Notes: generated by a model from the letters alone, not told the origin. DNA of 7,671 nt from W1P20-047 sp051878795 (GCA_051878795.1 JBJEKU010000082.1:1-7671), one strand, 5' to 3'; positions 1 to 6,886 are shown, numbered from the stretch's first letter. Translations and numbers: made by a program.

Positions 1-260
1 GAAGCTGCGCGGGAAGGCCGTTCCTGGAAGGGCCTTTTGATAAAGCCGAAGATGTCCCGGAACATCTCGCGCAGGCTGCCGAAATCAACAGCGCCATCGT
101 CGTAGCCTCCCAACAGCCAGTCGGCGTTTCCGGTTTGCCTGGGGCACTGGGCTCCGATGGGGCAGGCGAATGCGTCCTGCTGCTCGAATGCGAAGCATTG
201 CCAGTCGTTCTGATACGTCTCTTTGTAGCTTGCGAAATCGATTGTGCTTTCTTTAGTCAT
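1..260 (-). CDS. Hypothetical protein, C-terminus outside the window
   Basis: An open minus-strand frame starts with ATG at 260 and stays open for 86 codons to the left edge. The start is supported by a purine-rich ribosome binding site (AGAAGGAAG) a few bases upstream of the ATG. The visible part begins MTKESTIDFASYKETYQND and is hydrophilic, with many acidic and aromatic residues. It has three cysteines near residues 22, 33 and 39 (the last two in ACPIGAQCPR), no signal peptide and no membrane segment, so it is probably cytoplasmic. I do not recognise the family. The cysteines could be structural or metal-binding, but three in an incomplete protein prove nothing. It is divergent from the gene at 606. 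Confidence 0.6.
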   Translation of the reverse strand, partial: MTKESTIDFASYKETYQNDWQCFAFEQQDAFACPIGAQCPRQTGNADWLLGGYDDGAVDFGSLREMFRDIFGFIKRPFQERPSRAA

Positions 261-605
261 TGTGCTTCCTTCTCTTCTGCTTACGCGTTCGGGCTACGAG
301 CTTAATAAAGCCATCTTCAGAAACAATGAAGCCCATGTATGCTTTTCATTAAATCGGCGAGCGTGTGCTCTCGGGGTTTGAGAGGTATTGAATTTGTTTG
401 CGGAAGCAGCCTTCGCGATCGCATGGAATCGCGGATTCAAAAAAGCAGACTCAGTTTTGCCTGGTCAACGGCACAATATCTTTCTTGCTATGCTGAAGTT
501 GACATTCGGGCGCGATGGGGCCTTCGGATTCAGTTGGCAACTGAGGAATCGGGCGTTCTGCCTAGATATAGTGGCTTTCGAATGGCCGTAGTCTGTATGA
601 AGTAG
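261..605. other. Gene-poor divergent stretch
   Basis: This 345-base stretch holds no ORF that I trust. The two plus-strand frames opening at 339 and 388 have no ribosome binding site, unusual composition (many Arg, Ser, Cys, Trp) and no recognisable domain. The frame from 339 is in phase with the next gene and is separated from it only by the TAG at 603-605. For the leftward gene, a weak minus-strand -10-like TATTAA lies at 307-302, with a poor -35 (TTCATT) 17 bases upstream. A weak minus-strand hairpin (AGGCA/TGCTT) followed by a T-run lies at about 439-462. A perfect TTGACA occurs at 499-504 on the plus strand but has no -10 at the right distance. The stretch may be decayed remnants of a 5' coding region. 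Confidence 0.4.
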
Positions 606-1787
606 GTGCAGGATACGGTTTCCTGTTCGGGTTCTGGGAAAGATGATTCGGAGGCGTCGAACGCGGCATTTGTGGGGAAGACCTACGATCTATCAGTGTC
701 TGCCCATTGCAGGGCAAACTTGCTTTTCAGCTGCTATGACGTAGAAGTGCTGATCGATGAGCAGCCCATCGGTGTGGTCGAACATGGGGAAGAAGCACTT
801 CTGCAAACCCAGGTTTCTGCCGGTACCCATACGTTTGCCGTTCGCGAAGAGGGAACGGAATCTGTCAGATATTCGCAGGATTTCGAGATGCCAGAGGGTC
901 CTGCTCAGATCAGCTGCGACTTCTCTTGTCATTCAGATGATATCGATGTCGACAACTTCGTGATCGAGAGTCTCAAGGATGCCGATCAGAAGGCTGACTC
1001 TAAGGAAGACGAATCCAAGGAGAAGGATGATGCTGCCAAGTCCGATGATATATCTGAGGATAAGAAGGCTGCCGAAGATGAGGCGGCAAAGAAGGAAGAT
1101 TCTGGTAAGTCCTCGGATTCCGCCTCTGACAAGAAAGAGTCATCTGAAGGCGAGCCCGATGCCGAAGCTGCTGAAAAGACCGAAGCAGACCCCAACAAGG
1201 TGAAGACCCCTATTTCTTCTGCCAGTGCAGAAGATGATCCTTATGAAGATGTACAGAAGGAATTCACCGATGCAGGCTTCACCAATGTGGTGGTAACGCC
1301 ATGGTACGACCTCGATAGCAAGGATGGCGGATTCTTCCAGGGCTACCCGTACAAGGTGTGCGATGTTGCCATCAATGGCGAATTGAGTTTCGACGAAGGT
1401 GCCGTGTATGACAAGGATGCGGCAGTCGAAATCTGGTACCACATGTACAAGTACGACGACCCCTCTATCACCTATAACTGCTATTCCGTTGCCGATCTTC
1501 AAAATGACTTCGAAGCAAACGAGATGAGGGCTAAGGAAAATCACGAAGGTGAACTAGTTCAAATCGAAGGGTATATCGTCGATTTCGACTCGAATGGGAA
1601 GAATATCACCCTTGATTCAACAACGTACTCGATTCTAGTTAATGGAGTCGAATGCAAGATCATGGATGAAGAGCAGAAGAATATCCTATGGGGTTACTCA
1701 ACTGGAGATTGGGTCACCATTCAAGGCGAGATAACCATGGTCGGCACATTCGGTGGCTACTATCTCGACATCCACCATATTCTCTAA
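606..1787 (+). CDS. Probable surface protein with PASTA-like segment and tRNA_anti-like OB fold; 5' end doubtful
   Basis: The 393-residue frame is read here from GTG at 606, directly after an in-frame TAG. Residues 25-121 are a beta-rich region with a PEGA-like look (VEVLIDEQPIGVVEHG, then SAGTHTFAV). Residues 124-205 are a low-complexity linker of Lys, Glu, Asp, Ser and Ala. Residues 211-280 (DPYEDVQKEFTDAGFTNV, later VAINGELSFDEG and VEIWYH) resemble the PASTA/DUF4839-type repeat. Residues 293-393 (YSVADLQNDFEANEMRAKEN, then GYIVDF and GDWVTIQGEI) fit a tRNA_anti-like OB fold. Such proteins are usually exported, and the segment TVSCSGSGKDD resembles the start of a mature lipoprotein (Cys7). 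Yet no signal peptide precedes it in any frame, and there is no good ribosome binding site at the GTG. I infer a truncated or decayed 5' end; alternatively it may be a cytoplasmic variant. Coding bias from about codon 15 on looks genuine. Function unknown. Confidence 0.65.
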   Translation: MQDTVSCSGSGKDDSEASNAAFVGKTYDLSVSAHCRANLLFSCYDVEVLIDEQPIGVVEHGEEALLQTQVSAGTHTFAVREEGTESVRYSQDFEMPEGPAQISCDFSCHSDDIDVDNFVIESLKDADQKADSKEDESKEKDDAAKSDDISEDKKAAEDEAAKKEDSGKSSDSASDKKESSEGEPDAEAAEKTEADPNKVKTPISSASAEDDPYEDVQKEFTDAGFTNVVVTPWYDLDSKDGGFFQGYPYKVCDVAINGELSFDEGAVYDKDAAVEIWYHMYKYDDPSITYNCYSVADLQNDFEANEMRAKENHEGELVQIEGYIVDFDSNGKNITLDSTTYSILVNGVECKIMDEEQKNILWGYSTGDWVTIQGEITMVGTFGGYYLDIHHIL

Positions 1788-1796
1788 GGAGCAACC

Positions 1797-1829
1797 ATGA
1801 GCCTGCTTCTGAAAGGAGATTGGTTCTAG
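1797..1829 (+). other. Micro-ORF (10 codons) with Shine-Dalgarno, possible remnant gene start
   Basis: Immediately after the TAA at 1785-1787 there is GGAG (1788-1791), and six bases later the ATG of a ten-residue frame, MSLLLKGDWF, ending with TAG at 1827-1829. Inside it lies a second Shine-Dalgarno-like AAAGGAGA (1812-1819) in front of a TTG that opens another 11-residue frame (LVLAILSNRNA). Two translation signals with almost nothing behind them fit the remains of a deleted downstream operon gene. They could also be chance, since A/G-rich stretches are common. The following terminator closes the unit. Confidence 0.25.
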
Positions 1830-1863
1830 CCATTCTTTCCAATAGGAATGCATAGTCTCAATC

Positions 1864-1899
1864 GAAAAGCGGATGGCCCATACAAGCCATCCGCTTTTC
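1864..1899. terminator. Strong bidirectional rho-independent terminator
   Basis: GAAAAGCGGATGGC (1864-1877) and GCCATCCGCTTTTC (1886-1899) form a perfect 14-bp stem with an 8-base loop. The outer ends of the stem are an A-tract and a T-tract, so the structure can terminate in either direction. It lies between two converging genes: 76 bases after the stop of the plus-strand OB-fold protein and about 50 bases beyond the stop of the minus-strand hinT. It therefore very likely serves both. Confidence 0.93.
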
Positions 1900-1947
1900 A
1901 GTGTGATTTGAAGTCCAAGCGTCGAAGTGGTCGCCGATAGTCAGGAA

Positions 1948-2313
1948 CTAGCCCTGCAAGCGCTGGGAGCCTTCGAAGGTGAAGCGTCCCATCTTGGTAC
2001 CGCCCAGGATGTGCAGGTGAAGATGACCGACGGTTGCTGCGCTGTCGGGGCCGGTGTTGATGACGGTACGATAACCGGATTCATATACGCCCTTCGCTTT
2101 GGCGACTTCGGGGACGACCTTCAGCAGGTGTGCCAGAATGTCTTCGGGGACGTTGTCCTGCAGGTTGTCGAAGTGCTGCTTGGGAACAACCAGGGTGTGG
2201 ACGGGTGCTTCGGGCTCGATGTCGTCGAACGCGTAGCAAATGTCATCTTCGTAGACCTTCTTGGAAGGGATTTCTCCTGCAATGATCTTGCAGAACAGGC
2301 AATCTGCAGCCAT
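1948..2313 (-). CDS. hinT: HIT family purine nucleoside phosphoramidase (HinT-type)
   Basis: This 121-residue protein has the full HIT layout. CLFCKI (Cys5, Cys8) with His47 (VVPKQHF) and His97 matches the structural zinc site of many bacterial HinT proteins. The histidine triad is H97-L-H99-L-H101-I-L-G-G, and by family knowledge the middle His99 is the nucleophile. INTGPDSAATVGH is the usual preceding strand and loop. HinT proteins hydrolyse adenosine or guanosine phosphoramidates and aminoacyl-adenylates in the cytosol and act as homodimers. I chose the ATG at 2313, which has AGAGG seven bases upstream. The in-frame ATG five codons earlier (2328) has no ribosome binding site, and the family normally starts just before the CxxC. 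The gene appears monocistronic and ends at the shared hairpin 1864-1899. Confidence 0.95.
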   Translation of the reverse strand: MAADCLFCKIIAGEIPSKKVYEDDICYAFDDIEPEAPVHTLVVPKQHFDNLQDNVPEDILAHLLKVVPEVAKAKGVYESGYRTVINTGPDSAATVGHLHLHILGGTKMGRFTFEGSQRLQG

Positions 2314-2360
2314 GGTTGAGCCTCTCATTCGTTTGTGTTCGTGCTGTAAGATGAGATGTA

Positions 2361-2394
2361 TTGCGTTCGCGTGTCATGCGGGAACGCAACGTTC
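2361..2394. promoter_or_regulatory. Palindromic element upstream of hinT
   Basis: TTGCGTTC (2361-2368) and GAACGCAA (2382-2389) are perfect inverted repeats separated by 13 bases. The stem can be lengthened inside by two or three pairs after a mismatch. A second inverted repeat, GAACG-CAA-CGTTC (2382-2394), shares the right arm. There is no T-run on either side, so it is not a simple terminator. It sits 48 bases upstream of the hinT start and about 210 bases upstream of the divergent kinase-fusion gene. It may be a dimeric repressor site or a hairpin in the hinT leader. The identity of any binder cannot be read from the sequence. Confidence 0.45.
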
Positions 2395-2405
2395 TCTCGC
2401 AAGCT

Positions 2406-2411
2406 ATTCTA
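2406..2411 (-). promoter_or_regulatory. Possible -10 element for hinT
   Basis: TAGAAT on the minus strand (2411-2406) matches the TATAAT consensus in five of six positions. The -35 region 17 bases upstream (TTTCAA) is poor. If used, it would give a leader of about 85 bases that carries the palindrome at 2361-2394. Low confidence because the -35 is weak. Confidence 0.25.
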
Positions 2412-2530
2412 ATGGCTCGAGCATCCATTTGAAAGAAGCGTGTTAGCCTATCAGGATTGTGGGTGATTGTGAGGTTTTGTTTCCTCTGGGTGTCTGATTA
2501 TTATCGATGGTGCCTTTTCCGTCAGTCTCC

Positions 2531-2558
2531 TTGAATCGTCGCGCCCAATGCGTACTAT
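2531..2558 (+). promoter_or_regulatory. Candidate sigma-70 type promoter for the kinase-fusion gene
   Basis: TTGAAT (2531-2536) and TACTAT (2553-2558), spaced by 16 bases, resemble -35 and -10 boxes; shifting the -10 by one base (ACTATA) gives 17. Transcription would begin near 2565, leaving a leader of roughly 37 bases before the ATG at 2602. No other pair in this intergenic region looks better. Confidence 0.5.
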
Positions 2559-2601
2559 ACGTTCGGAAGTGTAATTACGAGTTTGATTTCGAAGCGAGTT
2601 C

Positions 2602-4359
2602 ATGATCACCCCAAATCAGTACTATGTGCTTTCCCGGAGCCTTGGCCTTGTTGCTGGCGGCAGAGTAAGCGGCGAATGGGATTTCTTGCGCAGTCGGGAT
2701 TGCGTCGATGACAGGATCACTGACTCTTTTCCTCATATGCCTTCGCTTGCCCGTGTCGGCTTTGTGACGAGAGATGGCGAGATTACCGAAAAAGGCGAGG
2801 AAGAGCTCAAGCCGTATGAGGTTTCTGGTGCCGTCATCCTGGCCTTGGGGACCGAGCCGGGTATTTTCCCGTTCGATCATCAAGTACCCAAGGGGTTGCT
2901 TACGGTTAATGGACAGGTGCTTATCGAGCACCAGATCGAGCAGCTGCTAGAAGCGGCTATTTCCGATATCACCCTTGTAGTTGGTCGCATGCGCGAGCAG
3001 TTCTTCTATTTAACTGAAAAGTATGGCGTCAAGCTAGTGACTTGTTCCGACTACCGGGATCGCAACGACCATGCAGCGATACTTCAGCTGGGTGACCGCT
3101 TGCAGAACGCGTATATCTTGCGGGCGGGAGAGTATTACGAATGCAATCCCTTTGCATCCTATGTTTTCCAGAGTACCTGCTTCGGGTTGCCCGCGAAATC
3201 GCAGGACGGCGGGCGCGTGGTTTCTTGCGATGGGGAATCGGGTGGGGCGCTGATACGTATCGCTGGTCCGGTTTTCCTTGCGAATGATGATGCCGACACG
3301 TTGCAGGGGCTTATCGGGGATTCGTTCGGTCTTCCTGGGACTGCTTCGATGACCTGGGATGATTTCCTCTTCTCCCAGCCTGATGAATTCGACCTTACGA
3401 TTTGCGAGTGTCCTGCAGGGGTTATCCGTGAATTCGGTACTTTGGAAGACCTATGCTCGTTCGATCCTCAATTCATTCTGAATCTGGACCCGCAGATTTT
3501 GGAGAACATCCGCGGGGCATTGGGTGGGGATTGCGGAAGGATTTCGAGTTTTTGCCCTATCGGCTCTGGAATGACCAACCTCACCTTCAGGTTCTACGCA
3601 GGCGATGAAGCCTATGTGTACCGTAATCCTGGAAACGGAACCGAAGCAGTGGTGAACAGGCAGGCTGAAGGCCAGGCGATCCGCATTGCCCACAGATTAG
3701 GGCTGGTAGATTCTTTTGTGGATGGTGACGCTTCGCACGGTTGGCTGGTATCCCGCTATCTTGCCGATTGCGAGCCATTCGACTATTCAAACAAGGATCA
3801 TGTTGCCAGGTCGCTCGCGGCAATTCGAACACTCCACGAAAGCGGGGAGAGCATTCCCTATGCCTTCGACCCGTATCAGGATGCAATGAAGCTTCTAGCG
3901 GTGGTTCGAAGCGAAGCCTACCCATTGCCCAGGGACTTTTCCCAGATGGAAGACTGCGCAGGTGCGCTCGCCGAGCGTTTTCACGCCGAGTCGGGTGAGC
4001 CGGTGCTCTGCCATAACGACTTCTATGCTCCGAATATCCTCATCCACGGCGATAATCTGGACTTGATTGACTGGGAATATGCCGCGATGGGCGATTATGC
4101 GAACGAGATCGGCAACTTCGTCTCCCAGGGTTCCGGCTATACCATCGAGCAGGCACGTCAGATCCTGCCGTATTACTTCGGAAGGAAACCCACATTCGAG
4201 GAAATGCGCCACTGCATGGCGGCGATCGGTATCGTCGGCTTCCAATGGTACGTATGGGCGCTATTCAAGGAAATGAAAGGCCAGTCGGTGGGTCCTTGGC
4301 TGGAAACCTACTATCGGGCGGCAAATCTGTTTGGTCCTTATGCGTTGTCGCTTTACTGA
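2602..4359 (+). CDS. Three-domain protein: winged helix, LicC-like nucleotidyltransferase fold, LicA/choline-kinase-like phosphotransferase
   Basis: This 585-residue protein is built as LicC plus LicA behind a winged-helix-like start (residues 1-73, wing GFVTRDGEITEKGEEELKPY). Residues 76-300 follow the NTP-transferase fold (AVILALG, PKGLLTVNGQVLIEHQIEQ, ITLVVGRM). Residues 316-585 form an aminoglycoside/choline-kinase-type domain: GSGMTNLTFRF, YRNPGNGTEAVVNR, HNDFYAPN (His471, Asp473, Asn478) and DWEYAAMGD (Asp490, Asp498), so its catalytic loops look intact. Family knowledge suggests ATP-dependent phosphorylation of choline or another amino alcohol, for surface phosphocholine or lipid head groups. 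The nucleotidyltransferase half is odd: the G-x-G-x-R loop reads G83-T-E-P-G87, with the Arg gone, and the later metal-Asp region reads RAGEYYE, so it may be inactive. ATG 2602 is the first start after an in-frame TGA; its ribosome binding site (GAAGCGAG) is weak. No lic neighbours are visible, so the substrate is uncertain. Confidence 0.85.
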   Translation: MITPNQYYVLSRSLGLVAGGRVSGEWDFLRSRDCVDDRITDSFPHMPSLARVGFVTRDGEITEKGEEELKPYEVSGAVILALGTEPGIFPFDHQVPKGLLTVNGQVLIEHQIEQLLEAAISDITLVVGRMREQFFYLTEKYGVKLVTCSDYRDRNDHAAILQLGDRLQNAYILRAGEYYECNPFASYVFQSTCFGLPAKSQDGGRVVSCDGESGGALIRIAGPVFLANDDADTLQGLIGDSFGLPGTASMTWDDFLFSQPDEFDLTICECPAGVIREFGTLEDLCSFDPQFILNLDPQILENIRGALGGDCGRISSFCPIGSGMTNLTFRFYAGDEAYVYRNPGNGTEAVVNRQAEGQAIRIAHRLGLVDSFVDGDASHGWLVSRYLADCEPFDYSNKDHVARSLAAIRTLHESGESIPYAFDPYQDAMKLLAVVRSEAYPLPRDFSQMEDCAGALAERFHAESGEPVLCHNDFYAPNILIHGDNLDLIDWEYAAMGDYANEIGNFVSQGSGYTIEQARQILPYYFGRKPTFEEMRHCMAAIGIVGFQWYVWALFKEMKGQSVGPWLETYYRAANLFGPYALSLY

Positions 4360-4389
4360 TGCAGCTCCGCTTTGGTTTCGGCATTAAGG

Positions 4390-4416
4390 CAGGCAGGGAT
4401 TTGCCTGATCGGGTTT
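4390..4416. terminator. Weak hairpin between converging genes
   Basis: CAGGCA (4390-4395) and TGCCTG (4402-4407) form a 6-bp stem with a 6-base loop, 31 bases after the stop of the kinase-fusion gene. A T5 run follows at 4413-4417, separated from the stem by a few bases. On the minus strand there is only a short CCTT after the stem, so support for terminating the helicase gene is weaker. The rest of the 148-base intergenic region shows nothing else. Confidence 0.35.
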
Positions 4417-4507
4417 TTGAGAAACGGATTTGCTTGACGTGCCTGTACTCGATAACGAACAAATGGGTTAGCCTGGGAGCCTTATGTTCAGCTTGCCCTA
4501 CTTATGT

Positions 4508-6754
4508 CTATTCGCCCGCTTCCATGCGGATTTTGAAGGCGATGCTCCGGGTGGTTTCCAGCTTATCGAATTGGATGATGTATGCTCCTCGTTCTGTGTC
4601 GATATCGAGTACGGTTCCCTGGCCGAAGGTGCGATGCTTCACAACGCTTCCTTTTGCGAACCTCGGAGCGCTTTCTGATGGTGAAAGCGTGCGAGCGTGC
4701 GCGCGGATGAATGCACGTGCCTGATTGACCGTTTCCTCAGGCGGTTCGGGCGTGAAGACGATGTGCTTGCGGTCGATATCAAGGACGAACCGTGAAGGGT
4801 ATCGGGGCACGCCGTCAAGGTTGTATCCGTCTGCACCGGATAGGTGAAGGGAATCCTGCGCGCGTGTGAGCGTGACGAAGGCGAGTCTTCGCTCTTCTTC
4901 CATGCCGGCAAGCGTTTTTACTTTACGGGAGGGAAAAATGCCCTCATTCATTCCACAGAGGAAAACATGGGGGAATTCCAGTCCCTTTGCCGCATGTACG
5001 GTCATAAGGGTCACTTTGTCCTTTACGGTGGCCATGTCCTGATTGGTTAACAAACCTACGTGAAGAAGATAGTTCTCCAGGCTTGCTTCTTCACCGCAGG
5101 ATGTTTCATATTCATACACTGCTTGCTTAAGCTCCGCAAGATTGTCCAAGCGTTCCTGGCTGCCTTCCGTTCGCAGGGCCAATTCGTATCCGCTTTCATC
5201 CAGCAAGTCAGCAAGAAGTTCGGATACCGGAAACTGGGCGCTCTGCCCTGCATACGAATCGATGAGCTCGACGAATTCCGCCGACTTGGTTCCGCGCATG
5301 ATGGGGTCTTCCAGGTTGCGTTTCAGGGCTTGGTACAGAGTGCAGTTTTCCTGCTCTGCCTTTTCCCGTAAAAAGCGCATGCGCTTTTCACCGAGGTTGC
5401 GTTTGGGTTTGTTTGCAATGCGGGCAAATGCCAAGTCGTCCGCAAAAGCGACCATACGCAAGTAGGAGAGGGCGTCCTTTACTTCCATGCGATCGAAGAA
5501 TTGCGCTCCGCTATGGATGGCGTAGGGTATCTGCTCGCGGACGAATGCTTCTTCGATGCTACGTGAAACGTAATGGGCCCGGTACAGTACCGCGATGTCT
5601 CCATAGGATGCCCCTTGCTCCAGCAACTCTCCGATCCGTTGCGCAATCCATTCTGCTTCCTTCACACAATCAGGGGCACAGTGGCATTCCACGATGGGAC
5701 CATCGTTTCGCATGGGCACAAGATCTTTCTTCATACGCGTTTCGTTGCGGGATATCAGCGAATTCGCTGCGTTCAGGATCTGGGGAGTGGAGCGGTAGTT
5801 GTCGTTCATGACGACCGTCTTCACGTTGGGGTAATGCTTATCGAAATCCTGCAGGTAGCGTACGTTTGCTCCGCGCCAGGTGTAGATGGTCTGGTCGGGG
5901 TCGCCGACCACGAACAGGTTGCCATGATGGCCGCAAAGCGCTTCCATCAGTTCGATCTGCAGGGCATCGATGTCCTGGAATTCGTCGATCATGATGTATT
6001 CCAAGCGCTTCTGCCACTTCAGCCTGATGTCGTCGTTGGTTTGGAAGATGTGGAGCGTGAACTTGATCAGGTCGTTGTAGTCCAGGCCGAAGCATTTCTT
6101 TTCTTGGTACAGGTAACCGTAGAAGATGATGTCGTCGGCAGCGGTTGCCTCCAGATAACGCTGCTGGATCTGTTCGAGGGACATGTCGATCATGTAGCGG
6201 TAATAGAGCGGGTCTGCGAAAAGCTTGCGGATTTCTATCATGTCGCGTGCTTTGGAGAAGGTCATGTTCCTAAGCGAGAGACCTCTTTCTTCGTAGATGA
6301 TTCCCAGCATGGCATCGATGTCCGAATTGTCCAGCACCATGAAGCTTTTGGGGTATGAAACGGCGTTCGAGTCTTCCTGCAATATCGAAACGCACATGCT
6401 ATGGAAGGTGCCGACAAAGGCTGTGTCGTTGTCGCCCGTCAGCTTGTGGATGCGTTGGCGCATTTCTCGTGCAGCCTTGTTGGTGAAGGTAACGCACATG
6501 ATGTTGTTGGGCATCACACCCAGGTCGTTCACCAGATATGCGAATCGACGTGCAAGAACATGCGTCTTACCCGACCCTGCGCCTGCTATCACACGGACGT
6601 ACCCCTCGGTAGTGCTGACCGCTTCCCTTTGGGATGGGTTCAAACCCTGCAGTGCCGCTTCGCCTTCGGTTTCCACGTATTGCGATATCGCCGTTGCGCT
6701 TGCGGCGGCAATCATTTCATTGAGTAGTGTAGGGTTGATTGGGTTTTTGGACAT
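4508..6754 (-). CDS. pcrA: PcrA/UvrD-type superfamily 1A ATP-dependent 3'-5' DNA helicase
   Basis: This 748-residue helicase carries all SF1A motifs in order: Q motif LNPSQREAV (Gln42), Walker A AGAGSGKT (57-64), Ia TFTNKAAREMR (89-99), Ib TFHSM (116-120), DEFQD (257-261), III VVGDPDQTIYTWRG (282-295), IV NDNYRSTPQIL (317-327), V VTLMTVHAAKGLEFPHVF (581-598) and VI EERRLAFVTLTRAQ (620-633). The C-terminal segment 699-740 (KGSVVKHRTFGQGTVLDID) is the Tudor-like domain by which PcrA/UvrD contacts RNA polymerase. Family roles are nucleotide-excision and mismatch repair, removal of proteins from DNA and rolling-circle replication. I start at ATG 6754, which has GGAGG four bases upstream; a longer frame to 6868 has no ribosome binding site and would read through the promoter. 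Compared with E. coli UvrD, the part before the Q motif is about 28 residues longer. PcrA and UvrD names overlap, so the symbol is approximate. Confidence 0.96.
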   Translation of the reverse strand: MSKNPINPTLLNEMIAAASATAISQYVETEGEAALQGLNPSQREAVSTTEGYVRVIAGAGSGKTHVLARRFAYLVNDLGVMPNNIMCVTFTNKAAREMRQRIHKLTGDNDTAFVGTFHSMCVSILQEDSNAVSYPKSFMVLDNSDIDAMLGIIYEERGLSLRNMTFSKARDMIEIRKLFADPLYYRYMIDMSLEQIQQRYLEATAADDIIFYGYLYQEKKCFGLDYNDLIKFTLHIFQTNDDIRLKWQKRLEYIMIDEFQDIDALQIELMEALCGHHGNLFVVGDPDQTIYTWRGANVRYLQDFDKHYPNVKTVVMNDNYRSTPQILNAANSLISRNETRMKKDLVPMRNDGPIVECHCAPDCVKEAEWIAQRIGELLEQGASYGDIAVLYRAHYVSRSIEEAFVREQIPYAIHSGAQFFDRMEVKDALSYLRMVAFADDLAFARIANKPKRNLGEKRMRFLREKAEQENCTLYQALKRNLEDPIMRGTKSAEFVELIDSYAGQSAQFPVSELLADLLDESGYELALRTEGSQERLDNLAELKQAVYEYETSCGEEASLENYLLHVGLLTNQDMATVKDKVTLMTVHAAKGLEFPHVFLCGMNEGIFPSRKVKTLAGMEEERRLAFVTLTRAQDSLHLSGADGYNLDGVPRYPSRFVLDIDRKHIVFTPEPPEETVNQARAFIRAHARTLSPSESAPRFAKGSVVKHRTFGQGTVLDIDTERGAYIIQFDKLETTRSIAFKIRMEAGE

Positions 6755-6778
6755 TGTTCCTCCAAGCGTTCTATTCAG

Positions 6779-6784
6779 ATGATA
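6779..6784 (-). promoter_or_regulatory. Possible -10 element for the helicase gene
   Basis: TATCAT on the minus strand (6784-6779) matches TATAAT in five of six positions, 24 bases before the start codon. The -35 at 17 bases (TTCCAT) is poor and overlaps the LexA-like box, which would suit a repressed or weak promoter. Low confidence. Confidence 0.25.
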
Positions 6785-6803
6785 GCGTTTATTCGTAACG
6801 TAT

Positions 6804-6817
6804 GGAACAAATGTACG
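6804..6817. promoter_or_regulatory. LexA-like (SOS box) palindrome upstream of the helicase
   Basis: GGAACAAATGTACG matches the Gram-positive SOS box consensus CGAACRNRYGTTYC at 11 of 14 positions, including the full GAAC arm and the R-N-R-Y centre. It is 50 bases upstream of the helicase ATG and overlaps the probable -35 region. E. coli uvrD is LexA-controlled, which makes it plausible, but the right arm has a mismatch (GTAC instead of GTTC) and single matches of this kind can occur by chance. The box lies between two ACGTATG direct repeats (6798-6804 and 6815-6821). Confidence 0.35.
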
Positions 6818-6886
6818 TATGATATAGAAAAATCCCTTCGCATAACCGTTTGGCAATGCGTGATTCAATCCGCAGGCTCAATGAAA

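Noticed and set aside
14..36. AAGGCC...GGCCTT inverted repeat followed by TTTT at the left edge
   Set aside because: It could be a terminator for a plus-strand gene to the left, but it lies inside the open minus-strand frame, the stem is short and nothing to its left is visible.
499..504. Perfect TTGACA on the plus strand upstream of 606
   Set aside because: No -10-like hexamer lies 16-18 bases downstream (CTTCGG there), so it is not a credible promoter alone.
986..1198. Minus-strand Ser/Ala-rich frame
   Set aside because: It mirrors the Lys/Glu/Asp/Ser linker of the plus-strand OB-fold protein and is low-complexity.
1927..2319. 130-residue plus-strand frame
   Set aside because: It is antisense to hinT, whose histidine triad and zinc ligands make the minus strand certain.
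4359..4724. Plus-strand frame overlapping the stop of the kinase-fusion gene (ATG at 4359)
   Set aside because: The ATGA-type overlap is tempting, but the frame runs antisense into the helicase C-terminus and has no domain or suitable composition.
5573..6358. 261-residue plus-strand frame
   Set aside because: It lies wholly antisense to the helicase gene, has no ribosome binding site and no domain; it is a shadow frame created by the helicase codon bias.
6755..6868. 38-codon N-terminal extension of the helicase
   Set aside because: No ribosome binding site at 6868, a non-helicase-like sequence, and it would cover the promoter and LexA-like region. The ATG at 6754 has a clear GGAGG.
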